From Nymphaea colorata (Eukaryota > Streptophyta > Magnoliopsida > Nymphaeales > Nymphaeaceae): a stretch of DNA of 64,000 nucleotides. Under the pieces are notes generated by a model. That model was not told the origin of the DNA, ran no database searches, and saw only the letters and a program-made list of their open reading frames with translations. The stretch spans positions 20,336,370-20,400,369 of the forward strand of contig NC_045140.1 in the NCBI RefSeq assembly GCF_008831285.2, in the 5' to 3' direction. The position numbers were made by a program, and so were the translations under genes. Positions 37,531 to 50,893 of the stretch are shown here, piece by piece. Position 1 is the first letter of the stretch; each line of letters begins with the position of its first letter.

Positions 37531-40500
37531 CTCATTTCTCACATTATTGTTGTCCTTAAAAAGAAGAGTACAGAGGTGTCTCTCTTTTAAAAGATACACC
37601 AAAAAAGACACCCTGCCACAAGTACTGACAGGGTGCGTCATTTTTTAAAGTATTAGTGCTTCTCTAAAAAACCCCTCTAAATGATGACCAGGGTATTTAT
37701 TTTTTAAAAAGAAGGTTGCTTAAAATTTTAAGAAAGAAACACTGTAAAAATAAAAGTATAAAACTACGAAATAATTGTTTAACTCTATATATATATATAC
37801 ACACACACACACAAATATATACCCCATCGACACACTCAGACCTAGCACACATGTGACATAGTTGTTGAGCTAGTCCCAACCACAAGACTTCAAGCTGTGG
37901 GGCTAGCTGTAAATCAGGCCCGATCTTGAGAATGCAAATGCTTCAAGAGATACACTCTTGAAGATCCCAACAACTTCAATAGGTAATACAAAGCCAAACC
38001 TCAAACTTGAGGAAAAGATACCAAATATATTAATCTCAAGAGAAGAATACACAAGAGAGGCCTAAAAGCCTAAACCAAAACAAGGGACAGCAGTCCCTTA
38101 TTTATAAAGCAAAGAAAGGAGGAAAGAAGGGAGGAGTTGGCTGTTGGGCCAGCATTTCTAGCCGTTGGAAGCTGGTCCAACAGCTAGTTCCCCTTTTACA
38201 ATAAAAAAAGGTAAAAACAGAAAAAGAGAAAAAGAAATAAAAAAGGGTACATAAAAATAAAATAAACTACATAAACACCTCTGCATACATATATATATTT
38301 ATATATACAAATCATACATGAAACTAAATGTATGACAGTACATATGAAATATATATATATATATATATATATACTTACATGATGTCTAGTCCTTAATTTC
38401 TAACACTAGCCAATTAATAGCTCCAGCAACCATTTAATGGCCGACTGGAAAACAGAAAAAGCAAAAAATAAAGAAACAGTACAGAAAAAGGAATCAACAA
38501 AGAAAAACAATGGTGTACCTATATATACAAATTAGCTAACAAGCATATGTACGATAGAATGTACATATATGTACACAAAACCTTCATATATATCCACATG
38601 TGCAAATTTTAACAGAAATACCATCTGGTCCTAACAAACTAGAGCTTTTATGCCACACAAGCAGATCCTAAGATAAAGTTTATGAAAAAGCTTTATACAT
38701 AATTAGCTTATTAGTGGAAGGACTAGTTTATATGGTGGTAATGGTTCTGAATAAACAGTGTCTAGGAAAAACAGTAAAAACTTCAACACAATTACAATTA
38801 CGTAGGACATTCTAGTATTAGTGTAACTACCTCTCTTCTACAAAAATGACAAACAGAATAAAGGCAAACCATAAGTGAAATTCAGACTAAATCGTGAAGT
38901 ACCTTTCCAGAACGAAAATTATCAACAATACCATGCATCTTTTTCCGTGACATTGACTTTAAGCCCGAGTGATAACCCACAAGAAAATCACACTTCCAAA
39001 AGGCAGCACACTCCAGTCTTCCAAATATTTGAGCCAACAATCTTGCTGTAATGATTCTATTAACAAATACTATACACTTTATACTGTCCTGCCTAATGAA
39101 AAGGAAACATAACCACATTAAATGAGAAACATAAAAACTGCATAATCATATTATGATATGAAATTAGCAGCAAAATTTAAAAGACCAATTTAGCCATGAC
39201 TTATAACCAACAAGAAAAATTTCACTTCCAAAAATAAATACACTTTAGTCTTCCCAGTATGTGAGCAAACAATCTCACTGTAATGATTCTATTAACAAAT
39301 ATTATACATCTGTTGCCTAATGAGGAGGAGACACAAACACATCAAATGAAAAACATTAAAACTACATAACCAATTATGATATGACATTAACAGAAAAATG
39401 GTCAGAGGAGAAAAATGAATTACTTTGTGCTTGCAAGAAGTTAACCCAAGCACTCTTAACATCATAATCATTATTGAATACATGCAGTGACTTACTCCTT
39501 CTTAAACAGTGAACGACAGACATGTAAGCACTTAAATAAAAAAGGTCACAGGTTTTTGTTTTTGCCACACTTCTTTAAGACATTCCTCTCAGAGAAAGCA
39601 TAATCAGATAACTGACGATAGACTGCATTTCACAAAAACAAATAACAGAAAGGAAAAGAAAATTTCTTCATTGTTTTCGCAAGGTAATTATTATATGAAT
39701 ATTTGCAAAATTCCTACAACCAACACAAAAAACCAGTACTATGATCAACTAGCCAATTTTGACTTATGAAGACAATGCCTAAGAAAGAGTAAGCATCACA
39801 TTCAAGAGATCAACGTTTATTAACACAAGTAGACATGCTCAGAGAAAAGAACAACCATGGTGGAAACAAAAATCAAATTTACATACCTATAACTTGAAAG
39901 GATTGTAATGAGAACCAGTAGTTTGTTTGAGAAGAATGGTTCTTCTAATACCTCTGGCAGAAAGGCCTCAGGTTGATCACCATCTGTCATATGACAAGAA
40001 GAAAGAAGAGGAAGGATTAGAATCCCCATGAAAAATAGAGCAGTTAGACGATGCAGACATTCAAATTTGTTCAGCGATTTTACCCACAATGCACACATAG
40101 GTTACAAATAATCTAATATTAAAGTATTAAATGTATAGATAGATGTATTGCTGAAATGGAGACTAGGAAGCCAAAAGTGAGATCCCAAGTTCAGTGAAAG
40201 CATTCTTTGTTACTGGAATTGACTTCAGTGACTTAAGACTTAAACATCTCAAAATAAGCAGGCTATAGGTAACATACTGTTCATACTTCATTCCTTCGTC
40301 AGAAACGCTCTTGATTTTTTAGCTTCATACAGGAAGAAACCAGAGTTGAGAAAGGTCAGCTTTTCTGCTGTTCTCAAGAAGAAAAAGAATGATTGATCCT
40401 TTTTGTTGTATGAAACATGAGATGCAAAATAGAAAGCAGCATTTAGAGATAAAAAGTGGACCCTATTAGCATTATTTCTTTTATACAGTTCTTTAATGTC

Positions 40501-42366
40501 AATCAGAAGTGTGAGTGTTAAGCAGATGCCATTGACTTGGATCTAACTGGATCCAGTCTAAATTCATAGCCACATGCCATCCAGATCCACACATCCTTAT
40601 GTACTGCATTTTCTATATGTAATTGAGGGCATTTTTGTCCAACATATTTTCTGTTAGCTGAACATATTTTAATGAGAATTATGGCACGACTTATTTCTGA
40701 CAGAAGTGACCTGAAAGCATCCCTCTTGTGTTCTCTCTTCTTTTCTTCTCCTCTGTATTGTGAAACTACAGCAATAACAAAATCTTTCATGGTATCAGAG
40801 GCAGGTTAACAAGCTGTAGATTTTTGTAAAGGTATGTCCAAGGAGATCTGCAACCAAAAATGCAGTCAAGGGTTCCTTCTTTAATCTTCTTCCTTACTCA
40901 AAGGTTCTTTTCTCCTTTCAAACCTGTTTCCATTCTTCAGAAAATCTGCAGTAGGAATATTGTTGGTCCTCAACCCTAACGTGCCTGATTTCTTCATTTT
41001 TCCTTTTCCTGAACGTCATGATATTCCCCTTTTCCACTGTTTCCCTCTGATATCTATTTCTGACCTGCAGCTGTCATTGGATGTACAGGTTTTTTGCCTG
41101 GAAATATTAAGCCAGATGCCAGATTTAATATTCCTGTATATCTGCAAATGTAAGTCTGTCTAACAGATGTGAAATTATTCCTCCATCTTACATCAGATCT
41201 AGAGTTTTATTTTTCATGATTCTATGGATCCTTTGTGTCTTCTTTTTCAATGTTTTGCTTGTGATTGTTTTAGGTTATGAAGATCCACCCTTGAGATTTT
41301 CCCTGAGATAACCTTAAGGGATGTCATCAGCCCTCATGTTGCCTTAGGTTTTCAGCAGAGAAATTCTTAAGTACTGTCCTCTCATGAAGAAAAGAACACA
41401 AAGAAAAAGGAAGGCTCAATCCCTCATACAAGACCGCTGCTGCGCTACATCAAAAGACTGTTATGTTTCAAAATCAGGGATCTTCTTATCTGATTCTTCT
41501 TGCATCTAAACCCTTTTACTCTTTCATATTCCTATTGAGAAAAGGGGGATTCCTCCTTTCATTTGGTTTTGTCCAATATCATGCAAATTGTACGATACAT
41601 ATCTCAATTTTTGACTTGGCAACATCTTCCACCTTAGAAGAGTGTAATGCACCATATATTACTGTGTAGTATGATACAAGGCCACATGAGTCCATGACAA
41701 TACAGTGTAGTCCGTCTCACATCCCATGACATGAGAGAGGCATGAAAAGAGGGGGATCTGAGGCCCAGTTTTTGTTTAAACTTTAAAAGCTCCCTCTCAA
41801 GTTTTCTGTGAGCTGTGAGGGAGATCTCGCTATGTTAAGGAAGAAAACTTCAATTTCAAACTACATGTACAAGTAAGGTATCGAACTACGGTTGAAGAAA
41901 GATGCGTTTCCCATTTCTACCATGAAAGGCATAAAATCTCATGCTTTTTCCATACATTTATATTGTTTTTCTGAAGATACGATTTCAAGTGACCCGCACG
42001 GCAATGGTGCACATGGGTGAGGGAAATGAAACTTGAAAATCATTTTTATAAGTATTGTAAACAAGACTTATCAGCAAGAATATCTCCGCTAAAACACCAT
42101 GTAGCTAGGATTCATGAGAATGTGGCTCTGAGCACCAGTAAAGGACCACAAGGATTTGCCCGAAGACAATGCATGGACATGATTAATGGTCTCAAAGCAA
42201 AAAAGTTGGGCTATGGTGTGACCCCTAGGAAGTGGAGGATGAGGACAATAAAAATGATATCAACCATTTCACAATTAACTCATACAAAGTTCATCACACA
42301 GATCACATTCTTACAGTCACTTCTATAAAATAGTGCTAGAAGTGCCATAAATAAATAAATAAATAA

Positions 42367-42435
<69 letters not shown>

Positions 42436-42874
42436 TTAACTAGGCCTATTTATTCATTTGATTAGCTACAGACGTGCATGTTACACATAAATAAACATAT
42501 ATATTACATATGCATATATATATATAATAGGAAAACGGGTAGCTGCCAGACCCTTGTATGTCATTCTGGATTGCCTGGGCCATTGATTTTAAGGAAATTG
42601 CCTGGAAGAGATTAAATTAAAAAAAAATAAAAATCAACAAGTATTTTAGGAGACCCAAGTACCCCTCAAAGAAGGAAACAATGAATTTTTTTAATCAAGA
42701 TCTCTTGCCTTCTTGTGAGGGGTATTTCTGTCTCTTGAAAGTACAACTTGGTTTCAAGTTATTTCAGCTTAATCTCCACCATCCAATCTACTTAAAATAG
42801 ATCTCCTTAAAATAGACAGCCCATACGATTCTCATCTAGTCTAGCATATAAGGGTCTGGCAGCTACCTGTTTTC

Positions 42875-42933
<59 letters not shown>

Positions 42934-44152
42934 CTTTTAAAAATCAGAAAGACATGTAATGACCAATTTTGCAAGTAAGCAAAAATAAGTTAATGATATT
43001 AAGACAGGAAATGCCTACAAGTAGGCAGAATCAGCTATAGTTGAGTGCACAGATTCAACCAAATATCAGATTCAGTAGGGGAAAAAATCCATTTTCAGAT
43101 ACAATTTAGTTAAACCCCAGTAAGCCATTGGATTGTGTCATCTTCTCTGGATGTTCTAAATATAAACATCTTATTTTCAACTTGCAGTTATTAACAATGC
43201 ACCTTACAAGAATAAGATTTCCTAAAAATACAAATTACAAAGAGTACGATTGGAGATTATAGGAGCACAAGGATAAGAAAGCTACGAATAAGGTACTGCT
43301 TCTACCTTCCAACAAAGTAACATCAAGAAGAACAGACAATGCCCTTTGCAAGTACACATCTGCAATTTTGTTATCATCATAACCATCTTGTGTTCCTTCT
43401 ATTTCTGTAACAGTATCACATGAACTCGTTTGCCCCTCCACTATTTCAGCTAAATCCTCTGAATCACCACTTTGAAGAATTCGCACAGCCTTGCACCAAG
43501 TAAAATTACGAATTTAGCATAAATAACTGATAAAATTATATAAACAAAAAGACCATAACTAGAAAAACATTAAGAGATTCACAATTTTTTTCAGTATAAA
43601 CCAAAAATCTGCCCTTCATAAATTACAATCTTCAAACAAATACACTTGGAAGATAGACATGTGTTGATATTCTTGGACAGTGGACCACATCTCCATTGCC
43701 ATTTTTCAATCTCAATTCTCCATTGAACTGTAAAATCTGAAATAGCGATGTGCAGAAAATTCAACTAAACCCAAGCCAAACATTTTGTGAATAACTATAA
43801 TATAGAAATGAAATATATCAAGTCACAAGGAGAAACTCTCAGTGAAACAAATAGTCATAAGAAGAAACTCTCAATGAAACAAAGTATACTAAGGCAACAA
43901 AATATATAAAAATACCTAGAAAAGCTTCAAAAAAGCATAGAATGAAGAGGACCAAAGAGACGCTTACATAGACCTCATTAATGAGCTATTGGGATATCCA
44001 ATGGCTAGAATTCTAGGCATTGGAGAGCCCAGCAGCTCTTTCAGCTGGAGAATTCAGGTGCAAAAAGAACATAAAAAATTGAAATAAAGTGAAAATTACA
44101 AAACAAAAAGTTACAAACGAAACCTAAAAACTGCACAAAAAACCAGTGCCTA

Positions 44153-44245
<93 letters not shown>

Positions 44246-47200
44246 TTAACACACATGCTATTCTCAAAAGAAAACGTTCTGATCCCTTCACCAATAATAT
44301 CCTTGTCAGAAGAAAATCTGTTTCTACACAAAGCAAATCAACATTCTTCCATCTTATTAAATTGTTTATTTGCATTTGTACATTTATTTCTGTCTATTTT
44401 TTGCATGTGACATCATGAAATGAAAGAGTGCTCACACAAAACATACTGTTTTCCTATAACCCCCTTGCACCCTCCCAATTCCGTTATTTAAAGCCATTTT
44501 TCTGGGTCAAACCAGTAGACCCAATCCAGACCCAATTCTAGAACCGAAACCTGGACACTAACATTACTCGACCCTTCGAAAAACACCTTGTCCTCAAGGT
44601 GTGATGAACCAAATCAAATGTTGACAAACAAAAGTCCTCCCATGACTGCAGCCAACTAGGGCTGTAGCTAATAGTAAAAACATGGCTTGACAATAGCCAT
44701 GAGATAGTGTAAGGATACATTTGAAAGTCAGTTTCTCCTGCTCAAAAACTTCCTCCAAGTTGGCATGAGACAGTCTTCCCAATAATGGCAAACCAGCTGT
44801 TGGGTTATTGGGATATGCGTTCCTTAGCTTTCTTGTTCTATATTTGAAAAGTTGCAGTTGAGGTCTGCATTTGGATTTGATGCAAAAGTTGCCAGCTCTA
44901 GAAGATGAGGTAACGACAAGTGGGTAGTACTCTAAAGCAGTCGGTCTAGGAACTTCTCAATTATTTAGTCAAGTGAAATGATTTGAGTAACTCTGGTACC
45001 AGTTTACGTCGGTCCCATCTGGTAGCTTTTTCCCGAAAGGTATCCTTCTGCCGCAAACTTTTTCATTTCCTTGAGATATCTCAATTTCCTCAATAGACAG
45101 TGCATAAAGTTTGTCATCAAACATCTTCAAAAAATTGCCTTCTTGGTCTTGATTTCTAAGGCAGCTCTCTTTGAGAGCCGACTGCATCCTTCCAGTCGAT
45201 CATGCTTAACTGTCGTGCACACCGTGAACCCTCTCTCATTCCATCTTAGGAGTCCCAGTCTGGTAGAACCTGAGCAAGTATGAGGAAGGGAAAATATACA
45301 GATGGCCAACTTCATCTGCCGCTGGACTCTTACTTTCACCAATTTTGGATCATTGGTAGCTATTCTGCTGCCTACAGCCAAGTCGCCTAATTATTGCTCT
45401 TTGTTTCGAGAATCCTTGTTTGCTCCTTTCGTTGGAAGGATGAGCATCATCAAAGAGTCGACAACCACTTTTGCTTCTCCCCCCTTACGCATCTCCTTGA
45501 TTGTTACATCTGCTACTGCCAATCTCTCCACGACTATGGGTTTGGGTGCAGAAACCATTGTCACAAAAAACGTGTACGGGTATTATACGGCAAGGAATTT
45601 ATCGGGTATAATACATCAAAATTGTATATCTCGAGAAAATCTCAATTTTTGGCAAATTTTTAAAAAATTTAAAACATTTAATAAATCTTGAAGATTATAA
45701 AACAATAAAAAATCATAAAAATTATGAAAGAAATGCAAAAAACATGTATAATATGCATATAATATGCATTTTTTTCACGTTTTTTATTTTCTGGCTTTTT
45801 TTTTAAAGATGCATTTTTTTCATGTTTTATACGGCTGACTATGTTTTGGCGTATTATACGCGTTTTTTTCCAATAGGACTCGTTTTCTATCACAATGGCA
45901 GAAAGCCACACACTTAGAGCATCCCTGGATTGTAGCTAAGGGGGTTTTCCTAACTGCATACGTGCCTTCTCCTCTTTCCTCGTTGCCTGAATCCTACAGA
46001 AACTTCACTAGACCCAAACATACCTGGACCTGTAGGTGCTACTGATATGAAGATGGCACAGTCCTTGGGTGATCGAACCAACACGCCAATGTTGCCAATC
46101 TTGCCGACGATTGCTCTGCTCACCTGAGAGGCGGCATTGTGGAAGGCCTTCTTGCTCGCTCCCTTGACTGTAATTTCATTTGCAAGGTGGGTTAACACCG
46201 AGAGTGGCTCAGTGGCAGAAATGGAGTTGTTCTCCTCATTATTAGAGCTTCTAAGAGTTTCTTGGATCATAGATGTTTTGTCCCCACTAATCTGAACTGT
46301 GGTTGGTGGTGGCAGGAGGTTTGAACCTACGGCAGTGAATGCACCCAGTAGGTCTGTGGGTGGTTGCATCTCCGCCTTGTCATCCTGGTGTTTTTCTTGT
46401 CCTTGTTGCTACCAAGTTGTGAAGACGTCTTCAGGAGACACTCAAGTGCTCATGTGGTGAAGCCTTTTCTTCAAGCAAAACCCTCATCTGTCATTGTCTT
46501 AGTAGTATCATCTGCAACTTCTCGTCCACTTGGTCCAACTTTTGATTGATCCTTGCGACGGTACTCTCCACCTGTTCCAATCAACCAGCCATGATCTGCC
46601 GACCTGAACCCCTTCCATCGAGTTGCTCTATGGCTGCCATGGCGTCCCGAGCGGTAACTCTCTCTGCCACCCTCTAGCTCTGATACCTTGTTGGCCATCA
46701 TCTGCTAACTTCTACTTGCTATCAGAAATACTCAACCAAACACACTGCCCTAACCCAGTTAGGGTGACCCTCACCAGAGGAAATATTCTCTTACATCGAT
46801 AACCCCCTTGCGCCCTCCCAATTCTGTTATTTAAAACCGTTTTTCTGGGTTGGCCTGATAGACGTGATTCTAGAACCAAAACCTAGACACTAACAAAATG
46901 CTTAAATGCAAACTGTTGCAGTTAAAAGCAATTAACTATAGAACCAAGCTTAAACTGAAAACCAATGAAATTGATGGCAAATTTTAAAGGAAAGAGGATA
47001 CAAGTGCATTACAAGATAATCAATTGAAAATTTGAAATCATAGTTAACGGCAGTACGGCACTATGTTGATCATTCCAACATTGCTTTCCTTACTTGTGCA
47101 GAATGTAAAATACGCATTTGAAAGCTCAAGGAAAATCAAAAAGGAAAAGTTTCTATAGCAGATTGGAATGGTCTAAGACTTAGACTCTAAGTAATAAATA

Positions 47201-50200
47201 ACACAGTGCTGAAGTTGCAACTGCGATTATAGACAACATCTACTCACTTGAGTGGCAGCATACAGCCCAAGATTTTCCAAACAAAACAGTAACCCGTCAT
47301 GGAGCCTTTTAACTGAACCAGCCTTCTTTTGGAAATCCTTGAGGATGTTAGTACTTGTTCTTGCAATTGCTATACACTGAAAGATCAAACGAAGATTGCC
47401 TTGATGACAGAAATAAAAGATTCCCAGAATGTCAATATTTGTAAAATAAGGAACAGTCCTAAAAAAATGACTGATTCCCTAAAATACCCCCAAAAATTTT
47501 GAGGACAAAAAAAACAATTCTAATTCTTTTGGAGAGAAGACATTACAGTTAGTTACTTATCCCACTAAGCAAATGTGGTGCAAAATTGCAAATACTACCT
47601 GTTCCTTAATTTCCTCAAGCTTTTTCCCCAAAGTCAGAGTGCATTGACATGTACTCTCAACAGCAGGATCATAGAAATAAATCTTCACATCTGGTGAAGG
47701 AACAAGAAGCTCAAGCTCTTCCTTGTCCTCAACGGTATAGACCTATTCACTCCAAGAATACAAAGAGAAAAAATGTTACTTGCTCATCGTAGCTAGATAT
47801 AAAGTATCAGAAGATCTCAGAGAGAGTGCAACATTTCATCCTAGCTGCTGTTAATGAACTTCATACCTTCGCATCAAGTAAATGCTCTAAAGTGTTGATG
47901 CATTTGGTGTAGTTCATCTGATGGGAACCACCTTGAAGGGAGACAAAACATACAAAGTAAATGCAAACCCACATACTTACTCTTGATGTAACTGACATAA
48001 ATAAATTAATGTATACAGGGAAATTAAAGACATACAGGCTGCTACAGCAAATCATTTTAGAATTCTAAAAGTGAAACTGCATATTAGCGCAAATAATGGG
48101 AAACTTCAAACAAAAAATCAATACATTCATTGATGACAAATATATACATGCATGTCCTATATGTATCCAGAAACTTTTCCAAATGTCCACCTTTACTCTT
48201 AACAAATATCAACACCGAACATTTTTATTCATTTCAAATGTTTACCAAACATAGAACAGTTTTAGAAAATGCACCCACTTACGCACCACAGCAAACTTAA
48301 CCTACAACAACAGCAACAATTATAAAGAAATGACCCAATCCATAGTCAATGAAGAACTTCAAGAGATAAGAGAGTTCGTACTTACAGGCAATGTTGTAAA
48401 AAGCGTATCGTAAGGTGTATCGGTCGGGCTTTAAGATACGCCGTATCGTAACCGTATCGTAAATTTTTAAAAAATAATAATAATAAATCAGAAAAAATTT
48501 AAAAAAAATCAAAAAATTCATAAAAAATCAGAAAAAATTAAAAATAATAAATTCTTCATAAAAAACATGGTTTAGTCTTTTAGATAATGATACTTATTAT
48601 TTTGCTAAATGCTATAAACTTACACGTTCACGGTTCATCATTCATACTTCATAGACATCAAAATTCATAACAATATCATTCTTTTTCATCTTTATCTTCA
48701 TGGTTTAAAAAAAAAACCATTTCCTCTCAATGGGAATCAGCCACCCACGCACAAATCCATGGTTTAATAGATGATTTCACGGTGACAATCGATGATTTCA
48801 CAATGGAAATCAATGATTTCCCTATAAAACGGTACAATCTATAGATTAGAAATGAGGAAGGGGTGGGTTTTTATAAAAAAAAACTCGAAAAAATGGGTTT
48901 CAAGTCTCCTTTTTAGAAATCAGCCCGTATCGTACGATACGGGCCGTATCGCACCGTATCGTACGATACGGGGGCCCGTATCGTACGTATCGTACGATAC
49001 AAGTACGATACACCCCCATTTGCGATACAGGGGGTGTATCGTATCGTATTTTGCAAACGATACGATACGTATCGTACGATACGATACGTATCGTACGATA
49101 CGGCCCCGTATCGTACGATACGTACAAGACTGCTTACAGGAGTCTCAAGAATATTGCAAAGCTAAACAAGAGCTTAATTTCAATAAAAAGCACAATGCAA
49201 AAGCCAAATTCTATTTACAAATCAAAGCTCATCGTCTGTATTTATAGCAAGAGGCCGGAACTGGCTATCAGGCTAGTCCTGACGGCCAATACACAAGCCA
49301 CTGAGGGTGCCATGAGAAGTAACTAGAATATCCTTATTTGGGGAAAAAAATGAAAACAGGTAGATGATGGCCAGGTCCAATCTTCGTTTCTCCAAGTCAT
49401 TCAAAAGGGAATGATGCAGTTCCAGAAATAGCATACACGTGAAAATGTAAACCACAGAACTATGGTGACAAGCATGAAGAAACAGTAATAAGTGGTAAAA
49501 TCACCTTTTCCAATGACTGGAGATGCTGTTAACCCAAATATATGAGGTCGCTTAATGTCGTCATGCCTGTAGAATTCCTGAATGACCATACGCCATAGCT
49601 CATCTATAACACTCACTTACGAAATTATATAAAAAAACACATTACTTGAAAGACAAGACAGTATGTTGGTGATGTTCACCTTCATGATTTGGGCATATGG
49701 ATGTCTCTTCTGTGCATGGTGACATTCATCAAATATAAGAAGTGCAATTGTGTCCATCCTCATGAAACAATGGTGCAGATTTCTCAGAAGTATTTCAGGG
49801 GTCATAACAAGAACCTGTGAGAGTTGTAGAACCATGTAAAACATCAGTCATCAGATACCTAACCGCCTCTACAATAAGTACCAGAAAGGAAGGCAGGTAT
49901 CCTCGTCATCTTATTTGAGCCACTGTATATTTTCATTTCCCACCCTGTGGTACTTCTAAGCTATACCACTATTTCTATTCCATCTTAATTGTTTTACATC
50001 AAAACCAAAGTTGATATATTTTCTCCAAAAGCCATCTTTTCAAAGTCTCTTTGTCAGATCCTCTTTCCAGAAAAAGGTATTAAGGATTTTGAAGTTAGAA
50101 GAGAATGTTCCGATATGGGGAGAAACATATCCATGCACCATATACATGCCAAAAGGAGAAACCGATACCCTCTTCCTGCCATGGACTGTATCAGGGTTAT

Positions 50201-50893
50201 GGTCTGGGAAAGTTCAGGTGTAACCAAGCCTTGGACTGAGTTGCCGTTCAGCCCAGCCATATATTATTTCAACAGTGCATGTCAATGGGCTCCACTTTGG
50301 ACTCCATTGGCTAGTATTGCTATAGTTTTTCTCCTATGTTCCCCATGTAAATTTTCTTGTATTGTAAATTTCATCACATTAGTAAGGTTTCCTTTCGTTT
50401 TTCTTGGCAAAGGAATTTTTAGGCACTTGAAGCATGGGTACAGTGGCAAACACTTAAACCCAAAGAAAAACACATCTATTCACCATACATATACCAAGAA
50501 GGTAAGTCACATGAGTCGGGTGCACTGCTGCAGCATCTTTTAAAATAACTTGCGAAATAAATAGATAGATAGATAGAGAGTACTAGCTTTAAAAAATGGT
50601 GATATTTTGAAATATCGTGTCTTTACTGCCAAAAAGAAGTAATATGCTTTCAGTGGGAAATTATCACGAGATTGTAAAATTATTGCAAAAAAGCAAAATT
50701 ATAATATGATGATATTTCTCTTTAAGAAAATCCTTATTTATGTATATTTTCAGTGTATAATTTATGTTCCATTTCTTTTAGAATCTTAAAAATTATTTTT
50801 GAATGTTTCCAAGAGTAACAAAATTAGTCAAAACATTATAATTTGAGATCTCTTCTGTTATTTTTTATATGTTTTCTGTTTTTTTAAATCCCA

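Larger units (their letters stand above)
35808..43489 (-). other. DCL4: DCL4 exons 9-12: helicase C-terminal half
   Basis: Residues about 310-520. Exon 11 encodes the [12 protein letters not shown] and GLKSMSRKK segments. Exon 12 encodes [15 protein letters not shown] and the arginine-finger motif QSRGRAR (residues 502-508). Exons 9 and 10 code for an acidic, poorly conserved linker between the two helicase lobes. Introns 9, 10 and 11 carry an LTR with primer site, a BED-finger fossil, a MITE, a degenerate copy of exon 11 and a solo LTR. Confidence 0.9.
44456..46895 (-). mobile_element. Ty3/gypsy-like retroelement relic
   Basis: Read on the minus strand, a 207-bp 5' LTR (46689-46895, starting TGTTAGTGTC) is followed by GGTATCAGAGC (46676-46686), an initiator-Met primer site. 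A copy of the first ~105 bp of the LTR lies at 44456-44563, preceded by TTGAGGACAAGGTGTTTTTC, a common gypsy polyprotein end. A gag-like coil ([14 protein letters not shown]) can be read near 46490-46560 across stops. The internal region is only about 2.1 kb, has no reverse transcriptase and contains another repeat (about 45570-45875). Confidence 0.65.

Noticed and set aside
37601-37645. Hairpin with CACCCTG/CAGGGTG arms as a possible microRNA precursor
   Set aside because: The stem is only about 20 bases and imperfect, too short for a plant precursor.
48925-49128. CRISPR-like array
   Set aside because: The repeats are overlapping palindromic words without spacers of regular size, and the DNA is plant nuclear.
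48852-49326. Open frames rich in Tyr-Asp-Thr and Arg-Ile-Val repeats
   Set aside because: They are six-frame images of the GTATCG palindrome array and have no plausible protein.
49130-49330. Minus-strand LTR suggested by a CTATAAATAC box
   Set aside because: I could not find TG...CA boundaries, a primer site or a target duplication.
49989-50543. 184-codon open frame on the plus strand in DCL4 intron 3
   Set aside because: Composition looks random, no motif is recognisable, and it lies antisense inside an intron of a well-supported gene.
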